A DNA stretch of 64,000 bases from Denitrobacterium detoxificans (GTDB lineage: Bacteria; Actinomycetota; Coriobacteriia; Coriobacteriales; Eggerthellaceae). Position numbers and translations under genes: made by a program. Where the stretch lies: positions 83,327 to 147,326 of the forward strand of contig NZ_SUUH01000006.1 of assembly GCF_015062615.1 (NCBI RefSeq), written 5' to 3'. Position 1 is the first letter of the stretch, and each line of letters starts with the position of its first letter. Of the stretch, positions 52,328 through 60,297 are shown one piece after another. Below the pieces are notes generated by a model. It was not told the DNA's origin and searched no databases. It saw only the letters and a list, made by a program, of their open reading frames with translations.

Positions 52328-53725
52328 TTAGCCGACGTAGTCGACGAGCTGGCCGCGGGCCATGCGGTCCTTGGCGAAGTACTTGTTGCAGTCGACGTAG
52401 TCGATCGGCAGGTCGGGGTACGTGGGGTTCTCGGTGAGCACGCGTGCGGATGCGGGGCATACGCGAGCGCACTGGCCGCAGCGGACGCAGGCCTTGTCCA
52501 TGACGCACGTGCCGTCGGAATCCTGCGTGATGGACTGCATGGGGCAGATCTCGACGCACTTGCCGCACTTCATGCACTTGTCCTTGTCGTACTTCAGCAG
52601 GTAAGCGCTGTAGTACGTGGAGCAGGCGGCTTCGCCGTTGATGCCGCGGTAGGCCATGAGGTTGCCGCAGCTCTTGGAGTGGCAGCAGCAGATGATATCG
52701 GCGTCCTTGGCGCAGACGGACTCAACGACCATGTGGTGGTCGATGGCGTCTTCCACGATGGCGATGGCCTCGTCCTGGGTGATCTGCTCTCCGATGTCAT
52801 TCTCGATGAAGTACTCGGCCATTTCGCCCAGCGACAGGCAGGTGCGCGTGGGGTGGGATTCGTCCCAGGGCACGCCCAGGGCCTTCCACATGGTGCGGCA
52901 CTGGCACTCGGAAACGGTGATCTTGGGGTTGCGCTTGATGAGGGCGCGCCAATCGTGGCCATCGGCCAGCTTGTCGCCCTGAACGACGTCAACGCTCACG
53001 GGATAGCTGCGGAACAGGGGGAACGTGTTGTCGAAGCCCGACTCGCCGTTCGGGTCGACGCCCTTGATGCCCAGCATGTCGAACTCGGCAACCTTGCCCA
53101 TGTCCTTGTGATACAGGGCGTCGAGCTCGTTGAACTCCCAGAAGCCGTTGATATACGGCATCAGGATGAACAGGGGAAGGCCGCCACGGCGCACGCGCCA
53201 GATGAGGTTGCGCTTCGCCTGGTCTTCCAGAATCGCCAGGGCCTTGTCCTCGTCGATGTCTGCTGCGTGAGCGTAGTCACCGGCGGTGAAGTACTCGTGC
53301 AGGGGCATCTTCAGGTAGTTTTCGGCGTCTTCCTCCGACCACAGGTACATGATCATGTCCCAAGAGTGCGAATCGTTGGGGATGGAGCCGATGCCGCGGC
53401 CGATGCGGTTGATGCGGTTGCGCATGCGCACGTACACGGCGGGAATGACCGTGCCATCGTCGCATACCAGGTCGCTCGTAACTTCCGTCTCGGTGAGGAC
53501 CTTCTGCATGAGCTCGTCGCTCTTGCTGGGGTCGACCCACTCGCCCGACGTGCCCGTTTCGGCAGCCTGTGCGGCTTCGGGCTTCTCCGACTTGGCTTCC
53601 TGGCTTTTCGGGCTGCTGCAACCCAGCAGTTCGAAGATGGGCATCATGCCCATGGCGCCCAGGGCGGCGCCGCGCACGAAGTCGCGACGGTCGAGGCCGA
53701 GCCTCTTCTTCTCGCTTTCTTCCAT
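52328..53725 (-). CDS. Tat-exported Fe-S lipoprotein with two C-terminal 4Fe-4S motifs
   Basis: This 465-residue protein has a twin-arginine signal (LDRRDFVRGAALGAMG, RR at 13-14) and a lipobox LLGC (Cys36). It should therefore be folded with its clusters before export. The mature part carries CQCRTMW (about 275), a cysteine-dense stretch ICCCHSKSCG (about 350), and two ferredoxin motifs CMKCGKCVEICP and CVRCGQCARVCP (about 388-425). I do not recognise a named enzyme. It may be an extracytoplasmic redox partner for one of the reductases or sense metal or redox state. It is first in an operon with hypA and hypB; the ATG follows GAGGAGGAAG. Confidence 0.82.
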   Translation of the reverse strand: MEESEKKRLGLDRRDFVRGAALGAMGMMPIFELLGCSSPKSQEAKSEKPEAAQAAETGTSGEWVDPSKSDELMQKVLTETEVTSDLVCDDGTVIPAVYVRMRNRINRIGRGIGSIPNDSHSWDMIMYLWSEEDAENYLKMPLHEYFTAGDYAHAADIDEDKALAILEDQAKRNLIWRVRRGGLPLFILMPYINGFWEFNELDALYHKDMGKVAEFDMLGIKGVDPNGESGFDNTFPLFRSYPVSVDVVQGDKLADGHDWRALIKRNPKITVSECQCRTMWKALGVPWDESHPTRTCLSLGEMAEYFIENDIGEQITQDEAIAIVEDAIDHHMVVESVCAKDADIICCCHSKSCGNLMAYRGINGEAACSTYYSAYLLKYDKDKCMKCGKCVEICPMQSITQDSDGTCVMDKACVRCGQCARVCPASARVLTENPTYPDLPIDYVDCNKYFAKDRMARGQLVDYVG

Positions 53726-53822
53726 TCTTCCTCCTCGTTATTCGAATGAATAAACTCCCTGAGCAAAGAGTACTTGGAGGAACTGTGGAGGAACAACAGA
53801 CGATATGACGCGTTTTGTCTTG

Positions 53823-53841
53823 TAAGGAATGGCTAACTAGA
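53823..53841. promoter_or_regulatory. DtxR/IdeR-like iron box (box 3)
   Basis: TAAGG AATGG CTAACTAGA lies 98 bp upstream of the Fe-S lipoprotein-hypA-hypB operon. It shares its core with the boxes at 54737 and 56451. The site lies in the region where a promoter for that operon would be, but I could not place -35 and -10 boxes with confidence. Confidence 0.55.
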
Positions 53842-53949
53842 GTCTATGGGGAGCGGCCTGGGCATATGCAGCTAGGCTGCTGGCGGTGGCAGGCTGTTTT
53901 GGCGCACGCGTAGAACGGACGTGATGCGTGCGAAGGTGGGGGCGAGTGC

Positions 53950-54522
53950 TTACGCTTCCAGGGCAAACGCGCCGTGGTGCGCGCAATAATCGGGTAGGGG
54001 GTCTTCGGTCATGAAGGGCGGCTTCATGCTGAAGATGACGGCCGAGATCCATTGCGGATCGTCTTGCATGCCAGAGGCGCACCATTCCATGAATAGGTCG
54101 ACCACGCCATAGATGTATGCGTCTATCTGGGCTTTCTGCGCGGCGATTTCGCAGGGCGAGCCGTGGAATACCGAATGGTAGTAGATTTCCTTCAGCTTCT
54201 TCAGGTAGCTATCGCGGAAGCAGTTCTGCCCGGTGTGGTGGGGGAGCTGCTCGAAATAGCCGCGTTCCTGGCGTGCCATGCAGAAGAGAGCGGTGCAAGC
54301 GTCTTGCGTGTACAGGCCCTCGTCGCATGTTTCCGCTAGCGCGAATGGTACGTCCAGTATGAGGTCGTTGATGTCGCGATAGCAGTTGTAGAACGTCTGG
54401 CGAGCCGCGCCCGATTCCTCGAGCACGTCGCGGACGGATATCTTGTTGATGTCTTTATTCTCGCAAAGTACGAGTATGGCCCGTACAAAGCGATCCCTTG
54501 CAGCTGGGGTGCCTCTCCTCAT
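53950..54522 (-). CDS. TetR family transcriptional regulator
   Basis: This 190-residue regulator has an N-terminal helix-turn-helix (ARDRFVRAILVLCENKDINK, then ISVRDVLEESGAARQTFYNC) and a helical C-terminus with scattered cysteines. The ATG at 54522 follows GAGGAGGGCGC; a longer frame from 54561 lacks a good start. It is divergent from the iron-linked DUF3793 gene and downstream of the Fe-S lipoprotein operon. The palindromes at 54583-54646 are the likely operator. Ligand unknown. Confidence 0.86.
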   Translation of the reverse strand: MRRGTPAARDRFVRAILVLCENKDINKISVRDVLEESGAARQTFYNCYRDINDLILDVPFALAETCDEGLYTQDACTALFCMARQERGYFEQLPHHTGQNCFRDSYLKKLKEIYYHSVFHGSPCEIAAQKAQIDAYIYGVVDLFMEWCASGMQDDPQWISAVIFSMKPPFMTEDPLPDYCAHHGAFALEA

Positions 54523-54582
54523 GCGCCCTCCTCTGTTCCCTCTCGAGGGGGATTCTAGCACGCGTATACGTAACTGTGTTTC

Positions 54583-54646
54583 TCACGCGTAAAGGTGTTA
54601 CGAATTGCGAATCCGTCTTACGTAAACGGGAATTCGTATTGCGTGA
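54583..54646. promoter_or_regulatory. Nested inverted repeats in the TetR-DUF3793 intergenic region
   Basis: TACGAATT (54599-54606) mirrors AATTCGTA (54631-54638), and TCACGC (54583-54588) mirrors GCGTGA (54641-54646). TTACGTAA at 54618-54625 is itself a palindrome. The cluster lies 61-125 bp upstream of the TetR start. Confidence 0.45.
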
Positions 54647-54698
54647 AGCTCCTGGACAACGTGCTTTTGCGCCGTTCGCGGGAATTTTGGGAAACGGC

Positions 54699-54727
54699 TT
54701 GCATCGTCAGTTAGGTTCGACTAACAT
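54699..54727 (+). promoter_or_regulatory. Promoter of the DUF3793-flavodoxin gene cluster
   Basis: TTGCAT (54699-54704) and TAACAT (54722-54727) are separated by 17 bp. A DtxR-like box overlaps the spacer and the -10 box, a repressor arrangement. Confidence 0.6.
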
Positions 54728-54729
54728 CC
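54711..54729. promoter_or_regulatory. DtxR/IdeR-like iron box (box 1)
   Basis: TTAGG TTCGA CTAACATCC matches 14 of the first 17 positions of the IdeR consensus TTAGGTTAGSCTAACCT. It overlaps the promoter of the DUF3793 gene. Confidence 0.7.
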
Positions 54730-54736
54730 GCACAAG

Positions 54737-54755
54737 TTAGGAATGGCTAACCAAA
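54737..54755. promoter_or_regulatory. DtxR/IdeR-like iron box (box 2)
   Basis: TTAGG AATGG CTAACCAAA matches 15 of 19 IdeR consensus positions and lies just 21 bp upstream of the DUF3793 start. With box 1 it makes a tandem site. Confidence 0.7.
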
Positions 54756-54776
54756 GCGGAAGCGAAGCGAGGTCGA

Positions 54777-55433
54777 ATGGGCAGCGAAAATACGAACGCA
54801 AAACTGGCGAAGAAGATCGTCCACAATTGTGCTCCCACGTTGGCTGCCTTGAAGCCCGCAAACCTCTTCACCGTGCACTTCATGGATGCGCGCAGCAGCA
54901 ATGCCTGCGCGCAGGAGCGCGCGAGTCGCATCGTGCGCGAGGGGTTTGCCACGGCACTGCGTTCGGCGCGCGAGCAGCTGGGGTCGGGCGGCGTGAGCGT
55001 GCGCGTGCTCGCCGTGCGTCCGGGGAATGCGCTCGTGCTGGTGTTTCGTCCGGAATTGGTTGCTCGTGCGTTTGCAAACTCGCGCGCGAGCGCATACCTG
55101 CGGTCGCTTGGCTACGACGTGGACTCGCTTGATGCGTGCATCGCCGAGCTTGCGCGACGCGTGCGGGCGAGCGATGCGCTTGCGGGCGCCAATCGCAGCA
55201 GGGCGTTTCCGCATGAGGTTGGCTTCTTCCTGGGCTATCCGCCCGAAGACGTCATCGCCTTCATCGAAGGCGGTTCGGAATGCCTGTGCACGGGATGCTG
55301 GAAGGCGTACGGCGATGCCTGTTCTGCGCAGGCGTGCTTCGAGGCCTATCGGCGGTGCGTGCGCATGATGGACCAGCTGCACGAGCAGGGTGCGCCCCTG
55401 CATTATCTTGCGCAGCTCGAAGCGGCGTCGTAA
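54777..55433 (+). CDS. DUF3793 family protein
   Basis: This 218-residue protein belongs to the DUF3793 family, recognisable from HEVGFFLGYPPEDVIAFIEGG (about residues 142-162), GCWKAYGD and the N-terminal PTLAALKPANLF. The function is unknown. In many anaerobes members sit next to flavodoxin genes, as here. It may partner flavodoxin under iron shortage, since two iron boxes precede it (inference). The ATG at 54777 has GCGAGG upstream. Confidence 0.86.
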   Translation: MGSENTNAKLAKKIVHNCAPTLAALKPANLFTVHFMDARSSNACAQERASRIVREGFATALRSAREQLGSGGVSVRVLAVRPGNALVLVFRPELVARAFANSRASAYLRSLGYDVDSLDACIAELARRVRASDALAGANRSRAFPHEVGFFLGYPPEDVIAFIEGGSECLCTGCWKAYGDACSAQACFEAYRRCVRMMDQLHEQGAPLHYLAQLEAAS

Positions 55434-55473
55434 TTGCAATGGTTTCTATAATCCCCAACAGAAGGAGATTCTC

Positions 55474-55893
55474 ATGAGCAAAGTGGCAGTAGTGTTCTGG
55501 AGCGGCACGGGCAACACCGAGGCCATGGCAAACCTGGTGGCCGAAGGCGCCAAGGATGCCGGCGCGGAAGTCGACGTCATTCAGGCTTCCGATTTCGATT
55601 CCGCGAAGCTTGCCGAATACGATGCGGTGGCGTTTGGCTGCCCCGCCATGGGCGACGAAGAACTGGAGGATACGGAATTCGAGCCCATGTACGACGAAGT
55701 CGAGCCTGCGCTCGACAGCAAGAAGGTCGTGCTGTTCGGCAGCTACGACTGGAACGATGGCGAGTGGATGGACCTGTGGCGCGAGCGTGCCGAGGGCAAT
55801 GGCGTGAACGTGGTCGATTCCGTTATCGCGAAGGATTATCCCGACGACGATGCCGAAACTGCCTGCAAGGCAGCAGGTGCGGCTCTGGCGTAG
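55474..55893 (+). CDS. Flavodoxin
   Basis: This 139-residue FMN protein is a short-chain flavodoxin. It has the phosphate-binding FWSGTGNTEAMA (residues ~7-18) and the FMN-binding loop region FGSYDWNDGEWM, whose aromatic and acidic residues flank the isoalloxazine. Flavodoxin replaces ferredoxin when iron is scarce. The ATG at 55474 follows AGAAGGAGATTCTC. It lies 40 bp after the DUF3793 gene and probably shares its iron-controlled promoter. Confidence 0.95.
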   Translation: MSKVAVVFWSGTGNTEAMANLVAEGAKDAGAEVDVIQASDFDSAKLAEYDAVAFGCPAMGDEELEDTEFEPMYDEVEPALDSKKVVLFGSYDWNDGEWMDLWRERAEGNGVNVVDSVIAKDYPDDDAETACKAAGAALA

Positions 55894-55916
55894 AGCGGCG
55901 GGACATCGTGCGATCA

Positions 55917-55950
55917 GCGAGCGGCGAGGTGCGGCCTCGTCGCTCGTTTT
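55917..55950 (+). terminator. Terminator after flavodoxin
   Basis: CGAGCG-G-CGAGG pairs with CCTCG-T-CGCTCG around a 5-nt loop, followed by TTTT. It starts 24 bp after the flavodoxin stop. Confidence 0.75.
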
Positions 55951-56051
55951 ATGTCGAGTGCGTTTTCTAGTCGTTGGAAGTTGAGCACATAAAGCTCATT
56001 CCTCTCCCGTATACTGCGGTCGAATAAGACGAGAAACGACAAGGAGACGAC

Positions 56052-56312
56052 ATGATTGAAAAGGATTTCGTGACGCGCGGTACGTGTTCGCGCATGATTC
56101 ACGTGAAGATCGACGACGAGGGCATTGTGCGTGACGTGCAGTTCGTAAAGGGCTGCTCGGGCAATACGCAGGGCGTGGCGCGTCTTGCCATTGGGCGCCC
56201 CGCTACGGAAGTTGCCCAGACGCTGCGCGGCATTCAGTGCGGCCCGCGTCCCACCTCGTGTCCCGACCAGCTGGCCCAGGCCATCGACCAGGCCCTGCAG
56301 GAAAACGCCTAA
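56052..56312 (+). CDS. TSCPD domain protein (TIGR03905 type)
   Basis: This 86-residue protein is the small TSCPD family type with a conserved Cys set: FVKGCSGNTQGVARLA, RGIQCGPRPTSCPDQLAQAI. The domain also occurs at the C-terminus of vitamin B12-dependent ribonucleotide reductases, but the stand-alone protein has no known function. The ATG follows AAGGAGACGAC. A strong terminator follows. It lies between flavodoxin and the ABC genes, without an obvious iron box of its own. Confidence 0.9.
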   Translation: MIEKDFVTRGTCSRMIHVKIDDEGIVRDVQFVKGCSGNTQGVARLAIGRPATEVAQTLRGIQCGPRPTSCPDQLAQAIDQALQENA

Positions 56313-56342
56313 GCGTTTCGCGTATTGCATATCCGTTTGAAG

Positions 56343-56370
56343 GCCCACGCCCGACCGCGTGGGCTTTTTT
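56343..56370 (+). terminator. Terminator after the TSCPD gene
   Basis: GCCCACGC (56343-56350) pairs with GCGTGGGC (56357-56364) around a 6-nt loop, followed by TTTTTT. Confidence 0.9.
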
Positions 56371-56450
56371 ATGCCGTTTCGCCTGCGTATTGGCGTTTCA
56401 CGGCGTGTAGTCATTGCACATGCGTGCTTTCGGGTTTATGCTTACCGCCG

Positions 56451-56469
56451 TAAGGCAAGCCTAACTAGG
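56451..56469. promoter_or_regulatory. DtxR/IdeR-like iron box (box 4)
   Basis: TAAGG CAAGC CTAACTAGG lies 20 bp before the start of the first ABC gene. It has the same TWAGG-N5-CTAAC form as boxes 1-3. Confidence 0.6.
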
Positions 56470-56489
56470 CATGAACCGAAAGGAATAGT

Positions 56490-58313
56490 ATGTCAAAGAG
56501 GGGAATGGGGGACTCTCAGCCTCGGAAAAAGAAGAAGGGGGAAATAGCTCAGCTGCTGGAATTCGCGGGGAACCGCAAGTGGTTTACCATTGCGGGCTGC
56601 GTTCTTACGGCTTTGGCGATGGTCGCCGATATGGTGCCCTACGTGTGCATTTGGTTGGTCGTGCGTGACCTGGTGATGGTCGCGCCCAACTGGTCGCAGG
56701 CGGGTGACGTTGCCATGTACGGCTGGGTTGCGTTGGCGTTCGCGTTCATCGGCATCGTTCTGTATTTCACGGGCCTGCTGCTTACGCACTTGGCGGCGTT
56801 CCGCCTAGCTTCGAACATCCAGAAGCGTGGGGCCGAACATATGATGCGCGTGCCGCTGGGGTACTTCGACGACCATGCAAGTGGTCTCATCCGTCGACGC
56901 ATCGATGGTGCAGCTGCGGAAACGCATTCGCTTGTGGCGCATAACCTGGCCGATATTGCTGGCACCGTTGTGATGTTCGTTGGCGTGGTCGTGATCCTGT
57001 TCGTATTCGACTGGCGCATGGGTCTTGCGTGCTTCGCGGCTGCGGTTATTTCGGTTGTCGCCATGTGCTCCATGATGGCGGGCAAGAACGCAAATCTCAT
57101 GACCGAGTATCAGACGGCACTCGACAAGATGAGCAAGGCTGGCACGGAATACGTGCGAGGCATTCCCGTGGTGAAGGTGTTTCAGCAGACCATCTATTCG
57201 TTCAAGGCGTTCAAGAGTGCTATCGACGAGTACAGCGAAAAGGGCGCGTATTACGAAGGCCACGTGTGCAAGGTTCCGCAAAGTATCAACCTTACCGTTC
57301 TCGAGGGTGTGTTCGCGCTCATGGTTCCGGTGGCGTTGCTGCTGGCTCCTGCGGCTCTTGAGAGTGACTTTGCGCAGTTTATCGTTGACTTTGCGTTCTA
57401 CGCCATCTTTTCGGCAATCGTTTCCACGGCGCTTTCGCGCGTGATGTTCGCTTCGGCTGGTTTCATGATGGCCAGCGATTCGCTTTCGCGCATCAACAGC
57501 GTGCTCGACGCTCCGCTGCTTTCCGTTGCCGAAAACCCGCAGAACCCGCGCGATGCGAGCGTTGAGTTCCAGGACGTGACCTTCACGTATGCGGGCGCCG
57601 ACGTGCCCGCGGTGAAGGGGGTTTCCTTCCGCGTGGAAGCTGGGAGTACGGTTGCCCTGGTGGGGCCCAGCGGTGGCGGCAAGACTACGGTCGCAAGCTT
57701 GGTTCCCCGGTTCTGGGATGCGCAGGAAGGCCGCGTGTTGGTGGGCGGTGTGGACGTGCGTGAAGCCGACCCGCATGCGCTCATGGACCACATTGCCTTC
57801 GTGTTCCAGAACAGCCGCCTGTTCAAGATGAGCATCATGGAAAACGTGCGCATGTCGCGCCCCGAAGCCAGTGACGAGGAGGTCATGGCTGCGCTTTCCG
57901 CAGCTCAGTGCGACGATATTCTTGCCAAGATGCCCGACGGGGCCCAAACGTTAGTGGGTAGCAAGGGCGTGTACCTTTCCGGCGGCGAGCAGCAGCGCGT
58001 TGCCTTGGCGCGCGCCATCCTGAAGGATGCGCCCATCGTGGTTCTCGACGAGGCCACTGCCTTCGCCGATGCGGAAAACGAGGCGCTCATTCAAAAGGCG
58101 CTCGGTACGCTCATGCATGGGCGTACCGTCATCATGATTGCCCATCGCCTTTCCACCGTGATTCATGCCGACAACATCGTGGTGCTGAACCGCGGCGAAA
58201 TCGTGGAAAGCGGCACGCATGACCAGCTGGTAGACGCAGGTGGGTTGTACGCCCGCATGTGGTCCGATTACCAGCAGGCTGTGCAGTGGAAGATTGGCGG
58301 GGAGGTAGCCTAA
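56490..58313 (+). CDS. ABC transporter, fused permease-ATPase, first subunit (siderophore type)
   Basis: This 607-residue half-transporter has a six-helix membrane domain (residues ~25-320) and an ATPase (about 350-590). Walker A is GPSGGGKTT, the signature LSGGEQQRVALARAI, and Walker B VVLDEATAFADAENE, whose AFAD variant I associate with the YbtPQ/IrtAB group of siderophore importers that have exporter-like folds. An iron-type box lies 20 bp upstream. The ATG has AAAGGAATAGT upstream. The stop overlaps the start of the second subunit. Substrate (a ferric siderophore or other iron chelate) is inferred. Confidence 0.88.
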   Translation: MSKRGMGDSQPRKKKKGEIAQLLEFAGNRKWFTIAGCVLTALAMVADMVPYVCIWLVVRDLVMVAPNWSQAGDVAMYGWVALAFAFIGIVLYFTGLLLTHLAAFRLASNIQKRGAEHMMRVPLGYFDDHASGLIRRRIDGAAAETHSLVAHNLADIAGTVVMFVGVVVILFVFDWRMGLACFAAAVISVVAMCSMMAGKNANLMTEYQTALDKMSKAGTEYVRGIPVVKVFQQTIYSFKAFKSAIDEYSEKGAYYEGHVCKVPQSINLTVLEGVFALMVPVALLLAPAALESDFAQFIVDFAFYAIFSAIVSTALSRVMFASAGFMMASDSLSRINSVLDAPLLSVAENPQNPRDASVEFQDVTFTYAGADVPAVKGVSFRVEAGSTVALVGPSGGGKTTVASLVPRFWDAQEGRVLVGGVDVREADPHALMDHIAFVFQNSRLFKMSIMENVRMSRPEASDEEVMAALSAAQCDDILAKMPDGAQTLVGSKGVYLSGGEQQRVALARAILKDAPIVVLDEATAFADAENEALIQKALGTLMHGRTVIMIAHRLSTVIHADNIVVLNRGEIVESGTHDQLVDAGGLYARMWSDYQQAVQWKIGGEVA

Positions 58314-60055
58314 TGTTTGGAGAGAAATTCAAGCGCAAGTACGCCCTCACCGATCGGGGCGTACGCAATGCGAAGCGCGGTACCGTGTGGACGGTCATCG
58401 TGAATTTGGTCGTCATGGGCGGCGTTGGCATTCTGTACATGCTTATGAAGCAGTTCATGGCAACGTATACCGATGGTGCGGAGCTGCCTTCCGTGGCGCT
58501 GTATGCGGGACTGCTCGTTGTGTTCTTGGTGCTGTCGTTCATCGCGCATTATCAGCAGTATGAAAACACCTATGGTGTCGTATTTGACGAGGTTGCCACG
58601 TTGCGTTTGGGGCTGGCGGAGCGCTTGCGCAAGCTGCCGCTCGGCTTCTTCGGCAAGCGCGACTTGGCGGACCTCACGGAAACGATCATGACCGACGTGA
58701 AGCGCATGGAAAAGGTCTGGTCGCACGTCATTGGCTACCTGTATGGCGGTTATATCTCCACGGCGATTATTGCCATCTGCTTGTTTGCGATGGACTGGCG
58801 CATGGCGCTTGCCTGCTTGTGGGCGGTGCCCGTAGCGTTCGCCCTGCTCTTCGGGTCGCATAATTCGACTACGCGCACGAGCGCCGAAGCGCGCGAGGCT
58901 GCGGTGGAAATCAGCGATGGCATTCAGGAGCTGCTGGAGAACGCACGCGAGCTGCGCGCCACCAATCAGGAGGAACGCTATCTTGCGCGCCTGAACAAGA
59001 CCATCGACGATGGTGAGAAGATTGCCATTCATGGCGAGATCTTCACGGGCCTGTTCGTGAATGGTGCCCAGGCCATCATGCGCCTGGGCGTGGCAACGAC
59101 CGTGCTCACGGGTGCGTGGCTTATTGCCACGGGGCAGACGGATTTCATGATGCTCTTTATGTTCTTGCTGGTCATCACGCGTATTTATGCGCCGTTCGAC
59201 CAATCTTTGGCCCTTATTGCGGAACTGTTCGTTTCTCAGGCTTGCGCCGAGCGCCTGCAGCATATTTACGACGAGCCGCTGGCCGAGGGTAGCAAGACGT
59301 TCGAGCCGAATGGCTATGACATCGAGTTCCATGATGTTGCGTTTGGCTATGGCGATGAGCGCGTGTTGCATGGCGTGAGTTTTATCGCACGTCAGGGTGA
59401 GATTACGGCTTTGGTGGGCCCCAGCGGTTCGGGCAAGAGCACGTGCGCGCGTTTGGCGGCGCGTCTGTGGGATGCGCAGGCTGGTTCGGTGACCGTGGGT
59501 GGCGTGGATATCAGCGCGATTGATCCCGAAGTGCTGTTGGGCGACTACTCGATGGTGTTCCAGGATGTCGTGCTATTCGACGATACGGTGATGGAGAACA
59601 TTCGCCTGGGCAGGCGCGGCGCGAGCGACGCCGAGGTGTTGGCTGCCGCGGCCGCGGCGAACTGCGACGAGTTCGTTTCGCTGCTGCCCCATGGGTATGA
59701 CACGCGTATCGGTGAGGACGGCAGCCGCCTGTCCGGCGGCGAGCGCCAGCGCATTTCCATTGCGCGTGCGTTGCTGAAAGATGCGCCCATCGTGCTGTTG
59801 GACGAGGCCACGGCGTCGCTTGACGTCGAGAACGAGACGCAGGTGCAGGGCGCGCTTTCGCGCCTGCTCGTCGGCAAGACGGTGCTCGTCATCGCGCATC
59901 GCATGCGCACCGTGGAAAATGCCGATCACCTGGTCGTCTTGAAGGATGGCAAGGTGGTTGAGGACGGCTCGCCCAGCCAGTTACTCTCCATCGAGGGTGG
60001 CGTGTATCGCCATATGCTGCAGCTGCAAAAGGAAAACGCCGCCTGGGCGGTGTAG
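58313..60055 (+). CDS. ABC transporter, fused permease-ATPase, second subunit
   Basis: This 580-residue half-transporter has six helices (about 25-300) and an ATPase with Walker A GPSGSGKST, the signature LSGGERQRISIARAL, Walker B VLLDEATASLDVENE and the switch His in VIAHRMRT. Both nucleotide sites of the pair look intact. It starts at the ATG overlapping the stop of the first subunit (TAATG) and forms a heterodimer with it. A hairpin terminator follows. Function as for the first subunit. Confidence 0.88.
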   Translation: MFGEKFKRKYALTDRGVRNAKRGTVWTVIVNLVVMGGVGILYMLMKQFMATYTDGAELPSVALYAGLLVVFLVLSFIAHYQQYENTYGVVFDEVATLRLGLAERLRKLPLGFFGKRDLADLTETIMTDVKRMEKVWSHVIGYLYGGYISTAIIAICLFAMDWRMALACLWAVPVAFALLFGSHNSTTRTSAEAREAAVEISDGIQELLENARELRATNQEERYLARLNKTIDDGEKIAIHGEIFTGLFVNGAQAIMRLGVATTVLTGAWLIATGQTDFMMLFMFLLVITRIYAPFDQSLALIAELFVSQACAERLQHIYDEPLAEGSKTFEPNGYDIEFHDVAFGYGDERVLHGVSFIARQGEITALVGPSGSGKSTCARLAARLWDAQAGSVTVGGVDISAIDPEVLLGDYSMVFQDVVLFDDTVMENIRLGRRGASDAEVLAAAAAANCDEFVSLLPHGYDTRIGEDGSRLSGGERQRISIARALLKDAPIVLLDEATASLDVENETQVQGALSRLLVGKTVLVIAHRMRTVENADHLVVLKDGKVVEDGSPSQLLSIEGGVYRHMLQLQKENAAWAV

Positions 60056-60099
60056 CGTGCTCGCGTTTGCATGACGAGCGCGCTCTATGCCGTTCTACG

Positions 60100-60134
60100 A
60101 AATGGCTACGAGGCTTTCGCTTCGTAGCCATTTT
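60100..60134 (+). terminator. Terminator after the ABC pair
   Basis: AAATGGCTACGA pairs with TCGTAGCCATTT around a 10-nt loop, followed by T-rich sequence. Confidence 0.8.
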
Positions 60135-60169
60135 GTGTTGAGTAACAAATGTCTCCCAAATGCCCGATG

Positions 60170-60193
60170 ACGCATCTATCCTGATAGATGCGT
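60170..60193. promoter_or_regulatory. 24-bp perfect palindrome upstream of the CPBP protease
   Basis: ACGCATCTATC and GATAGATGCGT are perfect inverted repeats with a 2-bp centre. The element lies 105 bp upstream of the CPBP gene and is a strong candidate operator, although no matching regulator lies next to it. Confidence 0.6.
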
Positions 60194-60297
60194 TATATGC
60201 TTTGCAATAACGGTCAGTTTGGGTGCCTCATTGCGATTCGGTGGGGCAAGATGAGGTGCCGCGCAACGCTGTGCGGTTGTGGTGAGTGGGGTAGAGA

